Assembly: GCA_904419745.1 (NCBI GenBank)
Contig: CAJFSS010000007.1
Span: 64,001-117,573, forward strand
Length of the DNA: 53,573 bases
From: Candidatus Pseudoruminococcus merdavium
GTDB lineage: Bacteria > Bacillota > Clostridia > Oscillospirales > Ruminococcaceae
Direction: 5' to 3'
The notes beneath the pieces are model-generated. The model did not search any database. It saw only the letters and a program-made list of their open reading frames with translations, and was not told the origin of the DNA. Made by a program: the position numbers and the translations under genes. Of this stretch, positions 34,325 through 41,797 are shown one piece after another (within the stretch, counting starts at the first letter, position 1; each line of letters starts with the position of its first letter).

Positions 34325-34511
34325 TTAAAAATGGCCTTTTTCCAGTGCATGGCAACAGAAAAATAGAAACCAGGGAATCAATACAGTTCCAAATCTTTCC
34401 AATTCTCTGCCATCATCCCTTTATCATAGTAGCACTTTCAAGCGTTTTACACAAAGCTCTGCGAAAAAACTGTTTAAAGTAGGAATCTTTTTTAGGAAAT
34501 CCACCATTTTC

Positions 34512-34541
34512 TTGACTTTTTGTACAACCCCCTACTACACT
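34512..34541 (+). promoter_or_regulatory. probable sigma-A promoter of the TPR pair
   Basis: TTGACT (34512-34517), 18-bp spacer, TACACT (34536-34541). Apart from this and the hairpin at 34561-34588, the gap 34325-34621 holds nothing I can name. Confidence 0.55.
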
Positions 34542-34560
34542 AAAAGGAACAGTGATATAA

Positions 34561-34588
34561 CCCCTTGTTTTCCTTCGGAAAACAGGGG
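34561..34588 (+). other. GC-capped hairpin in the TPR leader
   Basis: CCCCTTGTTTTCC and GGAAAACAGGGG pair as a near-perfect stem (a single mismatched or bulged base) around a TTC loop, right ahead of the AAAGGAG ribosome site. No T run follows, so it more likely stabilises mRNA or affects translation. Confidence 0.5.
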
Positions 34589-34621
34589 GGTGGACAATTT
34601 TGAAAAGGAGCGAATCTTACC

Positions 34622-35386
34622 ATGAGCCTTACCATTGCACAGTTGGAAGAACAGGTCCGCCAAAATCCTTTGGACGCAAAGGCATGGGTGGATCTGGGCC
34701 TGCAAATCGCAGAAGAAGAACAGAATATGGAAAAATCCCTGAGCACGCTCACAAAAGGGCTCTGTTACCAGCCCTTTGACCCGGAACTTCGCCTACAGCG
34801 AGGACGTAAGTTTAACTCTATCAACCGCTTCGCCCGCGCCGTATCTGATCTCACCCTTGCTTGCCGTTTAAAACCGGAAGAATGGCAAAACTGGTATTAT
34901 CTCAGTGTTTCCTATAATCTTTGGGGAAAATATGAGGAGTCTGCTGCCGGTTTTGAAGAATGTGCCAAACATATAAAAGAAAAACAGGGGCTATATCCAA
35001 TCGTAGACTGGCTTTTTAATACTTACACAACACTTGGCTGGAAAGAGAAAGCACAAAAAGCTCTCGATCTCATTGACACCAGCATCCCCTGTGTTCCCCT
35101 TGACTATTCTTATCGCAAACGGGTGATGTTGTCCAAAGGAGAAATCGATCCAGAAAAATTCATTGACCTTGATGAAATTGAACGCACCTGCATCAAAGCC
35201 AAAGACCGTCCAAAACTGGAACTTGTTTCCCAGCTTTATGGACTGGCGAATTACTATCACTATATTGGCAATATGGAAAAGTATGATGAAACACTGCTCA
35301 AGCTGCTTGAACAGCCGCTGTTCCACAACGCTTTTGGTTATATCAAGGGTGTACAGGAAGCCAAGGCCCGCGGCTTGATTCACTGA
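34622..35386 (+). CDS. TPR-like repeat protein (paralog A)
   Basis: A 254-residue, wholly helical cytoplasmic protein with about three TPR-like units in the first 150 residues (AKAWVDLGLQIAEEEQNMEK, NRFARAVSDLTLACRLKPEE, QNWYYLSVSYNLWGKYEESA). A second part includes SIPCVPLDYSYRKRVML and the segment PKLELVSQLYGLANYYHYIG. It is homologous over its full length to the next gene (35413-36159). AAGGAGC precedes the ATG. TPR proteins act as scaffolds; the partner is unknown. Confidence 0.8.
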   Translation: MSLTIAQLEEQVRQNPLDAKAWVDLGLQIAEEEQNMEKSLSTLTKGLCYQPFDPELRLQRGRKFNSINRFARAVSDLTLACRLKPEEWQNWYYLSVSYNLWGKYEESAAGFEECAKHIKEKQGLYPIVDWLFNTYTTLGWKEKAQKALDLIDTSIPCVPLDYSYRKRVMLSKGEIDPEKFIDLDEIERTCIKAKDRPKLELVSQLYGLANYYHYIGNMEKYDETLLKLLEQPLFHNAFGYIKGVQEAKARGLIH

Positions 35387-35412
35387 TAACGGCAAAAAGG
35401 AGGAACTCGTCC

Positions 35413-36159
35413 ATGTCCGATACCATCAAAGAACTAACCAAACAAATAAAAGATCAGCCAAAGGATGCATCCCTGTGGCTTGCACTTGGTAATGCTTATG
35501 TGGAAGAAAACCGTCTGGAAGACGCAATCGACGCTTTCTCTCAGGGAATTATCTGCAATCCCTTTGGCGTGGATTGCTACCATATGCGCGCCCGCAAATA
35601 CCTGACTTTAAGAAAATGCGAATTCTCTGTAGCTGATTTTGCAATGGCTGCCCGCCTGGATCCGGATAACGTGGATAATTTCTATTATCAGGGCGTTGCT
35701 GCCTACATGGGAAAAATGTATGATAGAGCAGTAGAAGCCCTGTTAAAAACCATTGAACTGATGGAAGCACAACATGTAAAGGAAACTGCTGCGGCAGTTG
35801 ACTGGCTGTGGATGACTTACACTGCCATGGGAAAAACAGAAGAAGCCGACGCCATTGCATCTACCATCCAGGCAGATACCCCTTGCCTGCCCAGAAGCAA
35901 TTCCTATAAAAAGCGTGTCTTGCTCTATAATGGCACCATCCGTCCAGAAGACTTTCTGGATCGTCAATCTCTGAAAAACACGGATCGCCCGGAACTCTAC
36001 TTGATTTCAGAACTCTTTGGACTTGGGAATTACTACATTGCCAAAGGTGAGCCGGAAAAGGCAATCCCACTTTTCAAAGAAGTCAGGGATATCCCAACAT
36101 GGCATGACTGTTTCCACTATACTCTGGCATGTGATTATCTCAAAGAACAGGGATTATGA
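35413..36159 (+). CDS. TPR-like repeat protein (paralog B)
   Basis: A 248-residue paralog of the preceding gene, 26 bases downstream and translated from AAGGAGG. It has the same design: TPR-like repeats (ASLWLALGNAYVEENRLEDA, DNFYYQGVAAYMGKMYDRA), then a conserved module (TPCLPRSNSYKKRVLLYNG, with RPEDFLDRQS) and an end (PELYLISELFGLGNYYIAKG). The shared PC.P...SY.KRV.L..G motif is not part of a standard TPR and may define the family. Tandem duplication and a shared promoter suggest that the two act together. Confidence 0.8.
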   Translation: MSDTIKELTKQIKDQPKDASLWLALGNAYVEENRLEDAIDAFSQGIICNPFGVDCYHMRARKYLTLRKCEFSVADFAMAARLDPDNVDNFYYQGVAAYMGKMYDRAVEALLKTIELMEAQHVKETAAAVDWLWMTYTAMGKTEEADAIASTIQADTPCLPRSNSYKKRVLLYNGTIRPEDFLDRQSLKNTDRPELYLISELFGLGNYYIAKGEPEKAIPLFKEVRDIPTWHDCFHYTLACDYLKEQGL

Positions 36160-36181
36160 TCCTAAATACTGGCATAGACAT

Positions 36182-36208
36182 AAAAAGCCGGGCTCCCGCC
36201 CGGCTTTT
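36182..36208 (+). terminator. terminator of the TPR pair
   Basis: Stem AAAAGCCGGGC/GCCCGGCTTTT (36183-36208) with TCCC loop and following T-rich tract; it can also serve the converging methyltransferase gene. Confidence 0.9.
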
Positions 36209-36233
36209 CTTGTTTTTCTCGATCATGGGAAAG

Positions 36234-36971
36234 TTACTGTTTTTTCACCGCCCGAATCAGCAGCATCATGGGACGGCGTAATTCTTCCCGCATTCCCGGA
36301 ACAGTTTCCAACAGATGCGGTTGAGGTTGGGGTTCCACAACTCTTTCAATGGAAAATCCACGATTTATCAGCTCTCCCAAATAGGTTGTCAACGTTCTGT
36401 GGTATTTTTTCACAGTCTCTCCCAGAAAAACTGCCTGACGTTCCCCTTCCACAAAATAACGATCCACCGGCCAGTGATCCGGATTTCCCTGCTCATTATA
36501 AATCCAGTCCTGGTTTCCATAGGCAGTAAACACCGGATGCTCCACAGAAAACACAAAAAATCCTCCTGGGGACAAAAAACGATACACTTTATCACAGATA
36601 AGAGAATACTCCGGCGTATAATGCAAAGCAAGGGAACTGAGTACCACATCAAAACTTGCCGGGGGAAACTCCAAATCTTCCATGGCTACCTGTTGATAGG
36701 TAATGACGGAAGAGGAGTGCTTTTGACGTGCAACTTCCAGCATTTTGCAGGAAATATCCGTCCCGACTACCTGTTTGGCTCCATGCTCCGCAGCATACAT
36801 ACAATGCCATCCAAATCCACAGCCAATATCCAGTATACGCTTGTTGGAAAAATCGGGCAACATTGCCTCCAGCTCATGCCATTCCCCAGCAGCACGCAGC
36901 CCTTGCACAGAACGGGGAAATTGGCTGTATTTTTTAAAAAAGATTTCTTCATCGTATCGGTTTTCTTTCAC
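36234..36971 (-). CDS. class I SAM-dependent methyltransferase
   Basis: A 245-residue methyltransferase. The GTG at 36971 is chosen because TTGGAGG precedes it at normal spacing; the open frame upstream overlaps the GNAT gene. Motif I is ILDIGCGFGWHCMYAAE, with VVGTDISCKMLEVAR as the SAM acidic loop, SFDVVLSSLALHY as motif II and LSPGGFFVFSVEHP as motif III. The family matches small-molecule methylases of the Methyltransf_11 type; substrate unknown. It follows the GNAT gene by 34 bases in the same direction. Confidence 0.88.
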   Translation of the reverse strand: MKENRYDEEIFFKKYSQFPRSVQGLRAAGEWHELEAMLPDFSNKRILDIGCGFGWHCMYAAEHGAKQVVGTDISCKMLEVARQKHSSSVITYQQVAMEDLEFPPASFDVVLSSLALHYTPEYSLICDKVYRFLSPGGFFVFSVEHPVFTAYGNQDWIYNEQGNPDHWPVDRYFVEGERQAVFLGETVKKYHRTLTTYLGELINRGFSIERVVEPQPQPHLLETVPGMREELRRPMMLLIRAVKKQ

Positions 36972-37005
36972 TGTCTTTTCCTCCAAAGGAATATATTCAA
37001 AATAT

Positions 37006-37611
37006 CTATACGCAATCCCGCGGCATACCGGGGCGACGAACCAGGAGCTTGGTTGCAAATGCTTCCGGGCTTATCATTTTCCGATAAACAGACAGAAGCT
37101 CCTCCCGCACCTGTTCATCTGAACATATTTCCTTGCAGGGAAGGTACATGATATCATATTCCACCCCAAAAGCCCTGCTGGTTACCTGAGTTTTTAAAAC
37201 CCCATTGCGCTGATAAAAATGGACTCTCCGATTACGGATAGACCATTCCTCTTGATTTTGTGCACAGTCGGGCGATTCCACTTCCAAAAGAATCCCCCGG
37301 ATGTTGCTGCAAACCTGTTTTAATAACGATAAGAACCTACTCCCATATCCACCGCATCGGAATTGCCGGCAAACAGCAAAATAATCCAACATCAGGATGT
37401 CTCTATTTACAAAAAAGTAGGCATATGCTCTCAGATTCTCGTTTTCAAATAATCCATAGCAGAGGTAATCCCCCGCCTGAAGCAACCGCAGCATGGATGA
37501 AAGGGGCTTTAATTCCGTTTTTGGAAAATCATAAACTGTATGGGTGTGATAAATTTCTGAAACCTCTTCTTGGCTTAAAATCCTAAGAAGCAGTGTCTCA
37601 TTTGTCTGCAT
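37006..37611 (-). CDS. GNAT family N-acetyltransferase
   Basis: A 201-residue protein with a GNAT fold: LRAYAYFFVNRDILMLDYFAV as central strands, then QFRCGGYGSRFLSLLKQV, which carries the acetyl-CoA pyrophosphate loop R/Q-x-x-G-x-G. A Cys-rich region with VESPDCAQNQEEWSIRN follows, then HFYQRNGVLK, a common GNAT strand. The target is not predictable. The promoter lies at 37763-37791; the methyltransferase is downstream and probably co-transcribed. Confidence 0.85.
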   Translation of the reverse strand: MQTNETLLLRILSQEEVSEIYHTHTVYDFPKTELKPLSSMLRLLQAGDYLCYGLFENENLRAYAYFFVNRDILMLDYFAVCRQFRCGGYGSRFLSLLKQVCSNIRGILLEVESPDCAQNQEEWSIRNRRVHFYQRNGVLKTQVTSRAFGVEYDIMYLPCKEICSDEQVREELLSVYRKMISPEAFATKLLVRRPGMPRDCV

Positions 37612-37762
37612 GAAAAATCCTCCTTTTGTGAAACGTATTACAGTGAAAAATGAGCATTTTGTTCCACACAGAAATTACGCCATGTATCACACACCTTAAA
37701 TCCCGAATGAGTTTAACGGGAATCCATTGCAAAACACAAAATAAAGTTTCCCGACAGCTTAT

Positions 37763-37791
37763 ATTATATCAGAGCAACTCCATACAATCAA
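37763..37791 (-). promoter_or_regulatory. sigma-A promoter of the GNAT-methyltransferase genes
   Basis: TTGATT (37791-37786), 17-bp spacer, TATAAT (37768-37763) on the minus strand. It gives a leader of about 145 nt. Confidence 0.75.
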
Positions 37792-37857
37792 ATACCCCGG
37801 ATTGCTCTGTTTTCACCACTGCTTGCATAGAATGATGACAAGGGGGGAGTTGTGATC

Positions 37858-38421
37858 ATGCGACAAAAACTTTTGATTTGGGAAGCTCTCTTTACCCTGG
37901 CGGTTTCTATTTTTGGGGCGCTTCTTCACTTTGGATATCGCTGGAGCGGAAAAAAACTTCTAGTCGGTCTGTTTTCTCCCATCAACGAAAGCACCTGGGA
38001 ACACTTGAAAATGCTCTTTTTCCCCTCCTGTCTTTTTGGAATCCTGGAATACTGCGCAGTGGGGAAAAATATTGTAAACTTCCTCGCAGCAAAGTCAGTG
38101 AGTATCCTCGCCGGGATGTCTATCATTGTCATCTGTTTTTATACCTATACTGGGATTCTCGGTACTCACTGGCTGGCCGCAGATATCCTCACATTTTTAT
38201 TGGGCGTCACCTGTTCCTCTTATCTCTTCCTTCACCTTGTCCACTACAAGTTTTTTGCACCAAAAGCCCCTTTGGGAGCGATTGCTTTGCTGGCCGTTCT
38301 CTGCGCCTGTTTTTTCATATTTACTGTCTCTCCGCCCCATATCGGCCTGTTCCGGGATCCGGCAACAGGAGATTATGGAATAAAGCGAAGTTCTACACAT
38401 TGTCCCCATCCCCCTGAATAA
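37858..38421 (+). CDS. DUF6512-type membrane protein
   Basis: A 187-residue membrane protein with about five to six helices. The segment LFSPINESTWEHLKMLFFP is the hallmark of this group. I recall it as DUF6512, but this is memory and not a search result. The function is not known. The ATG at 37858 has GGGGGGAG nine bases upstream; a GTG two codons earlier is less well placed. It faces away from the GNAT gene, and a strong terminator (38531-38572) lies about 110 bases after its stop. Confidence 0.75.
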   Translation: MRQKLLIWEALFTLAVSIFGALLHFGYRWSGKKLLVGLFSPINESTWEHLKMLFFPSCLFGILEYCAVGKNIVNFLAAKSVSILAGMSIIVICFYTYTGILGTHWLAADILTFLLGVTCSSYLFLHLVHYKFFAPKAPLGAIALLAVLCACFFIFTVSPPHIGLFRDPATGDYGIKRSSTHCPHPPE

Positions 38422-38530
38422 CCGTATCTTGATTGGCAGAATCCTTCATTATAAGAAAATCGTCCATATAGATAGTTGTTTCAGCCGGGTTCCTGTCCGG
38501 TTCCCTGGATAAATTTGTTGGAAGCGGCAG

Positions 38531-38572
38531 AAAACGCAGTAAGCCTTATTTGTGGGGCTTACTGCGTTTTTT
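38531..38572. terminator. bidirectional terminator
   Basis: Stem AAAACGCAGTAAGCC/GGCTTACTGCGTTTT with T run, between the converging DUF6512 gene (plus) and the SpoIVFB-like gene (minus). Confidence 0.9.
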
Positions 38573-38607
38573 CAAAGAATCGATAGCTACAGGACAAAAA
38601 CGAAATG

Positions 38608-39216
38608 TTACCGGGAAGCAGGAAGTTTCAGAAAAATCAATCCTGTCAGATACAACAGAACGCCAAAAAATGATATGGGAAACTGACCGCGTATTGTCAG
38701 CAAAAAGACCCATGTATACAACACGCACAAGAGGGTAAAGGAAAAAAATATACAAATTCTATGGGCATACTTTTCCTGTAAACTTCTGGCCAGGGCACAA
38801 TAAAGCGCTTCTCCACCATCCGTTCCCGAAATGGGAAGAAGATTAAACCCGGCAAGCAGTAGATTGACCATTGCCGGATAGTAAAATCCCGTCGCAGTCA
38901 CCGTTCCCAGAAGAAAAAAAGTGCCTGAACACACCAGATTGACTGCGGGTCCGGCAAGCAATACCAGCATCTCCTGACGGTAAGACATACGGATTCCCGC
39001 TTCTCTGAGAATCTGCATGCCAAAAGCTCCCAGGCAGATCTCTTTTGGTTTACAGTCAAACCAGAGCATCGCCGCAAGATGCCCACACTCATGCAAAAGA
39101 GAAAACAATACGGAGCACAAAATCATTTGTGCATCGGCAATCATACTTAGAAACGCCAAAAAGGCAAAAAAGAAAAAGCGGATGGTAATGCGTACCCCGC
39201 CCACAAAAAAACTCAC
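38608..39216 (-). CDS. SpoIVFB-like site-2 (M50) metalloprotease
   Basis: A 202-residue membrane protease with about six helices. The zinc motif is LLHECGHLAAML (HExxH), and the third ligand is in FNLLPISGTDGGEAL, the family's NxxPxxxxDG region. In Bacillus SpoIVFB cuts pro-sigma-K at the mother-cell outer forespore membrane and is held inactive by SpoIVFA and BofA. Here it overlaps a SpoIVFA-like gene by four bases (ATGA), supporting that role. No BofA gene is in the window. The CBS domain seen in some family members is absent. A terminator follows at 38531-38572. Confidence 0.85.
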   Translation of the reverse strand: MSFFVGGVRITIRFFFFAFLAFLSMIADAQMILCSVLFSLLHECGHLAAMLWFDCKPKEICLGAFGMQILREAGIRMSYRQEMLVLLAGPAVNLVCSGTFFLLGTVTATGFYYPAMVNLLLAGFNLLPISGTDGGEALYCALARSLQEKYAHRICIFFSFTLLCVLYTWVFLLTIRGQFPISFFGVLLYLTGLIFLKLPASR

Positions 39217-40163
39217 TCGGTTGCTTCCGATGGCTGCTGTGCCTGCGGGAGAAAGGGTTCCGGATCTACATTGACCCCGTCGATCTTCATCTCAAAATGA
39301 AGATGGGGGCCGGTAGACATCCCCGTGGAGCCCACTTTGGCTACGGTTTCCCCTTGCCGGATAACGCTCCCTTCCGGGGCCACAATTTCACTGCAATGGC
39401 AATAACGGGTGGAAAGGGAATCCGAATGGGTAACCACAATATAATTGCCGAAAATATCCGATTCCCCCACTTCCGTCACTGTTCCGGCAAAGGCGGCTCG
39501 AATGGGCGTCCCCATGGCAGCACCCAAATCCACACCGGTGTGGAAATCTGTTTCCCCGGTAATCGGATGGATCCGGTACCCATACGGCGATGTTGTTCCC
39601 GCATCAACCGGCGCCGTCATTTTCTGGGAAAGAACCGCTGGAGCCAGACTATATCCTTCCGGTGGGTAGAGCAATTCCCCTTCCTGCGCGGTGACTGGCA
39701 TCTGCCCTCCCTGTCCGCCGGTACTTTCCCTGCGCACTTTATAGATGTTATGATCCGAGGTACTCAGATCAGAACTCAACAGAGAAGAGGTCGGGTCTAC
39801 AGAGGAAGTATCCGTATCCGCTTCATTGGTTCCACCTTCCTGTGGCTCCACCGGCCGAACTGTGATTCCGTCCTCTCCCTGCCCTGTCCCAAAGAAGAAT
39901 TCACGGATTGCTCCGGAAATCTGCTCAAACAGGTTTCCTTCCTGTCCCTCCTGCAAGACGTCTCCCTGTTGCGTGACCTGTCCAAAAGTCTCTTTGACAT
40001 TGGCGGGATCGGTCTGCTGCATTTTTGTATACAAAAACAGACCGCACAGCAACAGTCCACAGACAACTACCTGTACCGTTGTCATCATTGCAAAGCCATC
40101 GCTGATTTTTCTGGGTGCCTCCCCCATCCGCCTTGGGCGCATAGGCCGGTTTCTCTCATCCAT
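39213..40163 (-). CDS. SpoIVFA-like M23 (LytM) membrane protein
   Basis: A 316-residue protein that starts MDERNRPMRPRRMGE behind AAAGGAGAG; the longer reading upstream has no ribosome site. One membrane helix at about residues 25-45 is followed by a long Gly/Ser/Thr/Glu-rich stalk and a C-terminal LytM domain. TSPYGYRIHPITGE, FHTGVDLGAAMG and TGPHLHFEMKIDG retain the family's His and Asp metal ligands, unlike the degenerate domain of Bacillus SpoIVFA. It may thus keep hydrolase activity or only bind peptidoglycan. Coupling to the SpoIVFB-like gene and the sigma-E-like promoter argue for a sporulation role. Confidence 0.8.
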   Translation of the reverse strand: MDERNRPMRPRRMGEAPRKISDGFAMMTTVQVVVCGLLLCGLFLYTKMQQTDPANVKETFGQVTQQGDVLQEGQEGNLFEQISGAIREFFFGTGQGEDGITVRPVEPQEGGTNEADTDTSSVDPTSSLLSSDLSTSDHNIYKVRRESTGGQGGQMPVTAQEGELLYPPEGYSLAPAVLSQKMTAPVDAGTTSPYGYRIHPITGETDFHTGVDLGAAMGTPIRAAFAGTVTEVGESDIFGNYIVVTHSDSLSTRYCHCSEIVAPEGSVIRQGETVAKVGSTGMSTGPHLHFEMKIDGVNVDPEPFLPQAQQPSEATE

Positions 40164-40198
40164 AGTCTTCTCTCCTTTGCAATTTCCCTGTTTGTCAC

Positions 40199-40227
40199 AA
40201 TCTATGCGGGATTGTCCGCGAATATGC
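40199..40227 (-). promoter_or_regulatory. candidate sigma-E promoter of the spoIVFA-spoIVFB-like operon
   Basis: On the minus strand GCATATT (40227-40221), 14-bp spacer, CATAGATT (40206-40199). Compared with the sigma-E consensus (KMATATT, 13-15 bp, CATACAHT) the -35 matches fully and the -10 at seven of eight. The start of the SpoIVFA-like gene lies about 30 bases downstream of the expected transcription start. Confidence 0.65.
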
Positions 40228-40237
40228 AGCGGGAAAC

Positions 40238-40266
40238 TTGCATTTTTACGTGATATATCGTATACT
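40238..40266 (+). promoter_or_regulatory. sigma-A promoter of the DUF6440 gene
   Basis: TTGCAT (40238-40243), 17-bp spacer, TATACT (40261-40266). It diverges from the sigma-E-like promoter, 11 bases from its -35 box. Confidence 0.75.
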
Positions 40267-40290
40267 GATATAAAAACTGGAGGAAACGCT

Positions 40291-40482
40291 ATGCCGAACA
40301 AAGAACGATTTATCAAACTCTATTCACAGGGCGCTTTTACAGTCAATGAAATCTGGGTGGACACACAGACGGGAGTCAACTATCTCTACCATGCGGCCGG
40401 CAACGGGGCGGGACTAACCCCTTTGCTGGATCGGGAGGGAAAACCGGTGATCTCCTCATCCTATGAATACGAAGACAGATAA
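40291..40482 (+). CDS. DUF6440 family small protein
   Basis: A 63-residue protein starting MPNKERFIKLYSQGAF behind TGGAGG. The pattern WVDTQTGVNYLYHAAGNGAG followed by LTPLLDREGKPV is typical of the small DUF6440 domain. The function is unknown. It is transcribed from its own promoter and closed by a terminator overlapping the stop codon. It is short, and an in-frame longer reading upstream would run through the sigma-E promoter region, so I reject that. Confidence 0.8.
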   Translation: MPNKERFIKLYSQGAFTVNEIWVDTQTGVNYLYHAAGNGAGLTPLLDREGKPVISSSYEYEDR

Positions 40483-40516
40483 AAACTCCCCTGCTCCGAC
40501 GGGCAGGGGAGTTTTT
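40481..40516 (+). terminator. terminator of the DUF6440 gene
   Basis: Stem AAAAACTCCCCTGC/GCAGGGGAGTTTTT with an 8-base loop. Confidence 0.9.
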
Positions 40517-40685
40517 ATCTGTCCTTCTTTATGGATAAAATACCCTTAAATTCCTTTTAAAAGGAGGAAAAGAACCGTCCATTTCCAATATACCAAGTAA
40601 AATACATTCTGTAGTGGTGTATTTGCGGCCTGTGTGTTTGTCGAAAAAAGTAGAAAATCCCTGTAAAATGGAAAGACAGGGAGCG

Positions 40686-40928
40686 ATGGCAATAGAGATG
40701 AAATTCTACAAAAACTATGTGGAAATTGGGCTGAATATCCTTCGATATCGGAAAGAACGCGGCTTAACACAAATGCAGCTTGCCGAGCTTGCCGGATTAA
40801 GCCGAAATCATATTCAAAAAGTTGAAACAGCAGCAGCTGTCCCAAGCCTATCTGCTCTTATGCAAATTGCAAAGGCATTGGACATTCCCGTTTCCAGACT
40901 CCTGGAACATACAAGCTCATCTTTCTAA
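40686..40928 (+). CDS. XRE family transcriptional regulator
   Basis: An 80-residue protein that is almost wholly a helix-turn-helix domain: KFYKNYVEIGLNILRYRKER, then LTQMQLAELAGLSRNHIQKV and PSLSALMQIAKALDIPVSRL. I set the start at 40686, close behind AGGGAG; the ATG four codons later is also possible. It is probably autoregulatory and is followed 15 bases later by a small gene in the same direction. The pairing resembles minimal regulatory or antitoxin-type modules, but nothing proves this. Confidence 0.85.
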   Translation: MAIEMKFYKNYVEIGLNILRYRKERGLTQMQLAELAGLSRNHIQKVETAAAVPSLSALMQIAKALDIPVSRLLEHTSSSF

Positions 40929-40943
40929 ACAAGGAGGATTTTT

Positions 40944-41141
40944 ATGTACCCGGAAGCGATCGAACAGGCATTGGAGCATTTCTTTGAAAGCAGCCACTAT
41001 CAGGAAGCGCTGGACGCCCACCTGAAACTGGTGGAAACCGCCTTTGTCAGAGGCTGGCTGGCGGCGAAAGAGGACAACCGCAGGCAGTTTGCCGCCCTGC
41101 TGGAACAGGATAAAGAGGAAAACCCCCGGAGCCAGGAGTAG
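40944..41141 (+). CDS. small helical protein downstream of the XRE gene
   Basis: A 65-residue acidic helical protein starting MYPEAIEQALEHFFESSHYQ behind a perfect AAGGAGG. I recognise no family. The middle reads KLVETAFVRGWLAAKEDNRR. The terminator stem overlaps its last codons and stop. Co-transcription with an XRE regulator suggests that it is its partner or target. Confidence 0.75.
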   Translation: MYPEAIEQALEHFFESSHYQEALDAHLKLVETAFVRGWLAAKEDNRRQFAALLEQDKEENPRSQE

Positions 41142-41157
41142 GCCCCGGGGATTTTTT
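41124..41157 (+). terminator. terminator overlapping the small gene's stop
   Basis: CCCCGG (41124-41129) pairs with CCGGGG (41145-41150), followed by ATTTTTTG. Confidence 0.75.
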
Positions 41158-41210
41158 GTCCCATAACGTCAAGGATTTTAGCAGCCACGATCAGCACAAT
41201 ATTCCCATAT

Positions 41211-41738
41211 TTATCCCTTTGTAAAATCCCGGTACATCCGGCTGGTCTGAATATCGGTGTTGTTCTGGTATTTTCCACTGCGGTACAACTCGTAGTCCCC
41301 TTCAATGGAGTGGTAGTGGATTTGGCAGACCTCCACATCCGGATAAATACGGATGGGCTGCACACAGAAAATCTCCAGCGTCCAAAAGCCCGCAAAACCA
41401 ATGTCCCCAAACCCCGCGGTAATATGGACAAACAGACCAAGCCTTCCGGTGGACGAGCGTCCCTCCAGCATGGGGACAAAGCGATCGGTGCGGGTAAATT
41501 CCTTTGTCCTGCCAAGATACAGCCTGCCAGGTTCCAGCACCAGCCCTTCCGGCGGGATGATGATCCGTTTTGCCGGATTATCCTGTTTCATGTCAAGTAT
41601 TTCGTTTTCATAGACCAGTAATTCGTTGTGCAAGGTCAGGTTATAACTGTTGGGATTGACTTTTTTCGGGTCAAACGGTTCAATCACAATGGCGCCTGCA
41701 GCAACCTGGCGTTCAATCTCTTTTCCTGATAATATCAT
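41211..41738 (-). CDS. dcd: dCTP deaminase
   Basis: A 175-residue deaminase converting dCTP to dUTP (or to dUMP in bifunctional forms). Start MILSGKEIERQV behind AAAGGAGG. The active-site block is EGRSSTGRLGLFVHITAGFG and then GFAGFWTLEI, with CQIHYHSIEG near the end; length is normal. The C-terminus ends SRMYRDFTKG. It follows the lipoprotein gene by 59 bases. The extra 29 residues of open reading upstream lack a ribosome site. Confidence 0.93.
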   Translation of the reverse strand: MILSGKEIERQVAAGAIVIEPFDPKKVNPNSYNLTLHNELLVYENEILDMKQDNPAKRIIIPPEGLVLEPGRLYLGRTKEFTRTDRFVPMLEGRSSTGRLGLFVHITAGFGDIGFAGFWTLEIFCVQPIRIYPDVEVCQIHYHSIEGDYELYRSGKYQNNTDIQTSRMYRDFTKG

Positions 41739-41797
41739 GGTTCCTCCTTTATGGAAACATCCTGTGGATTTTGATTTTTTCCTAGTCTTTAAGTCTG

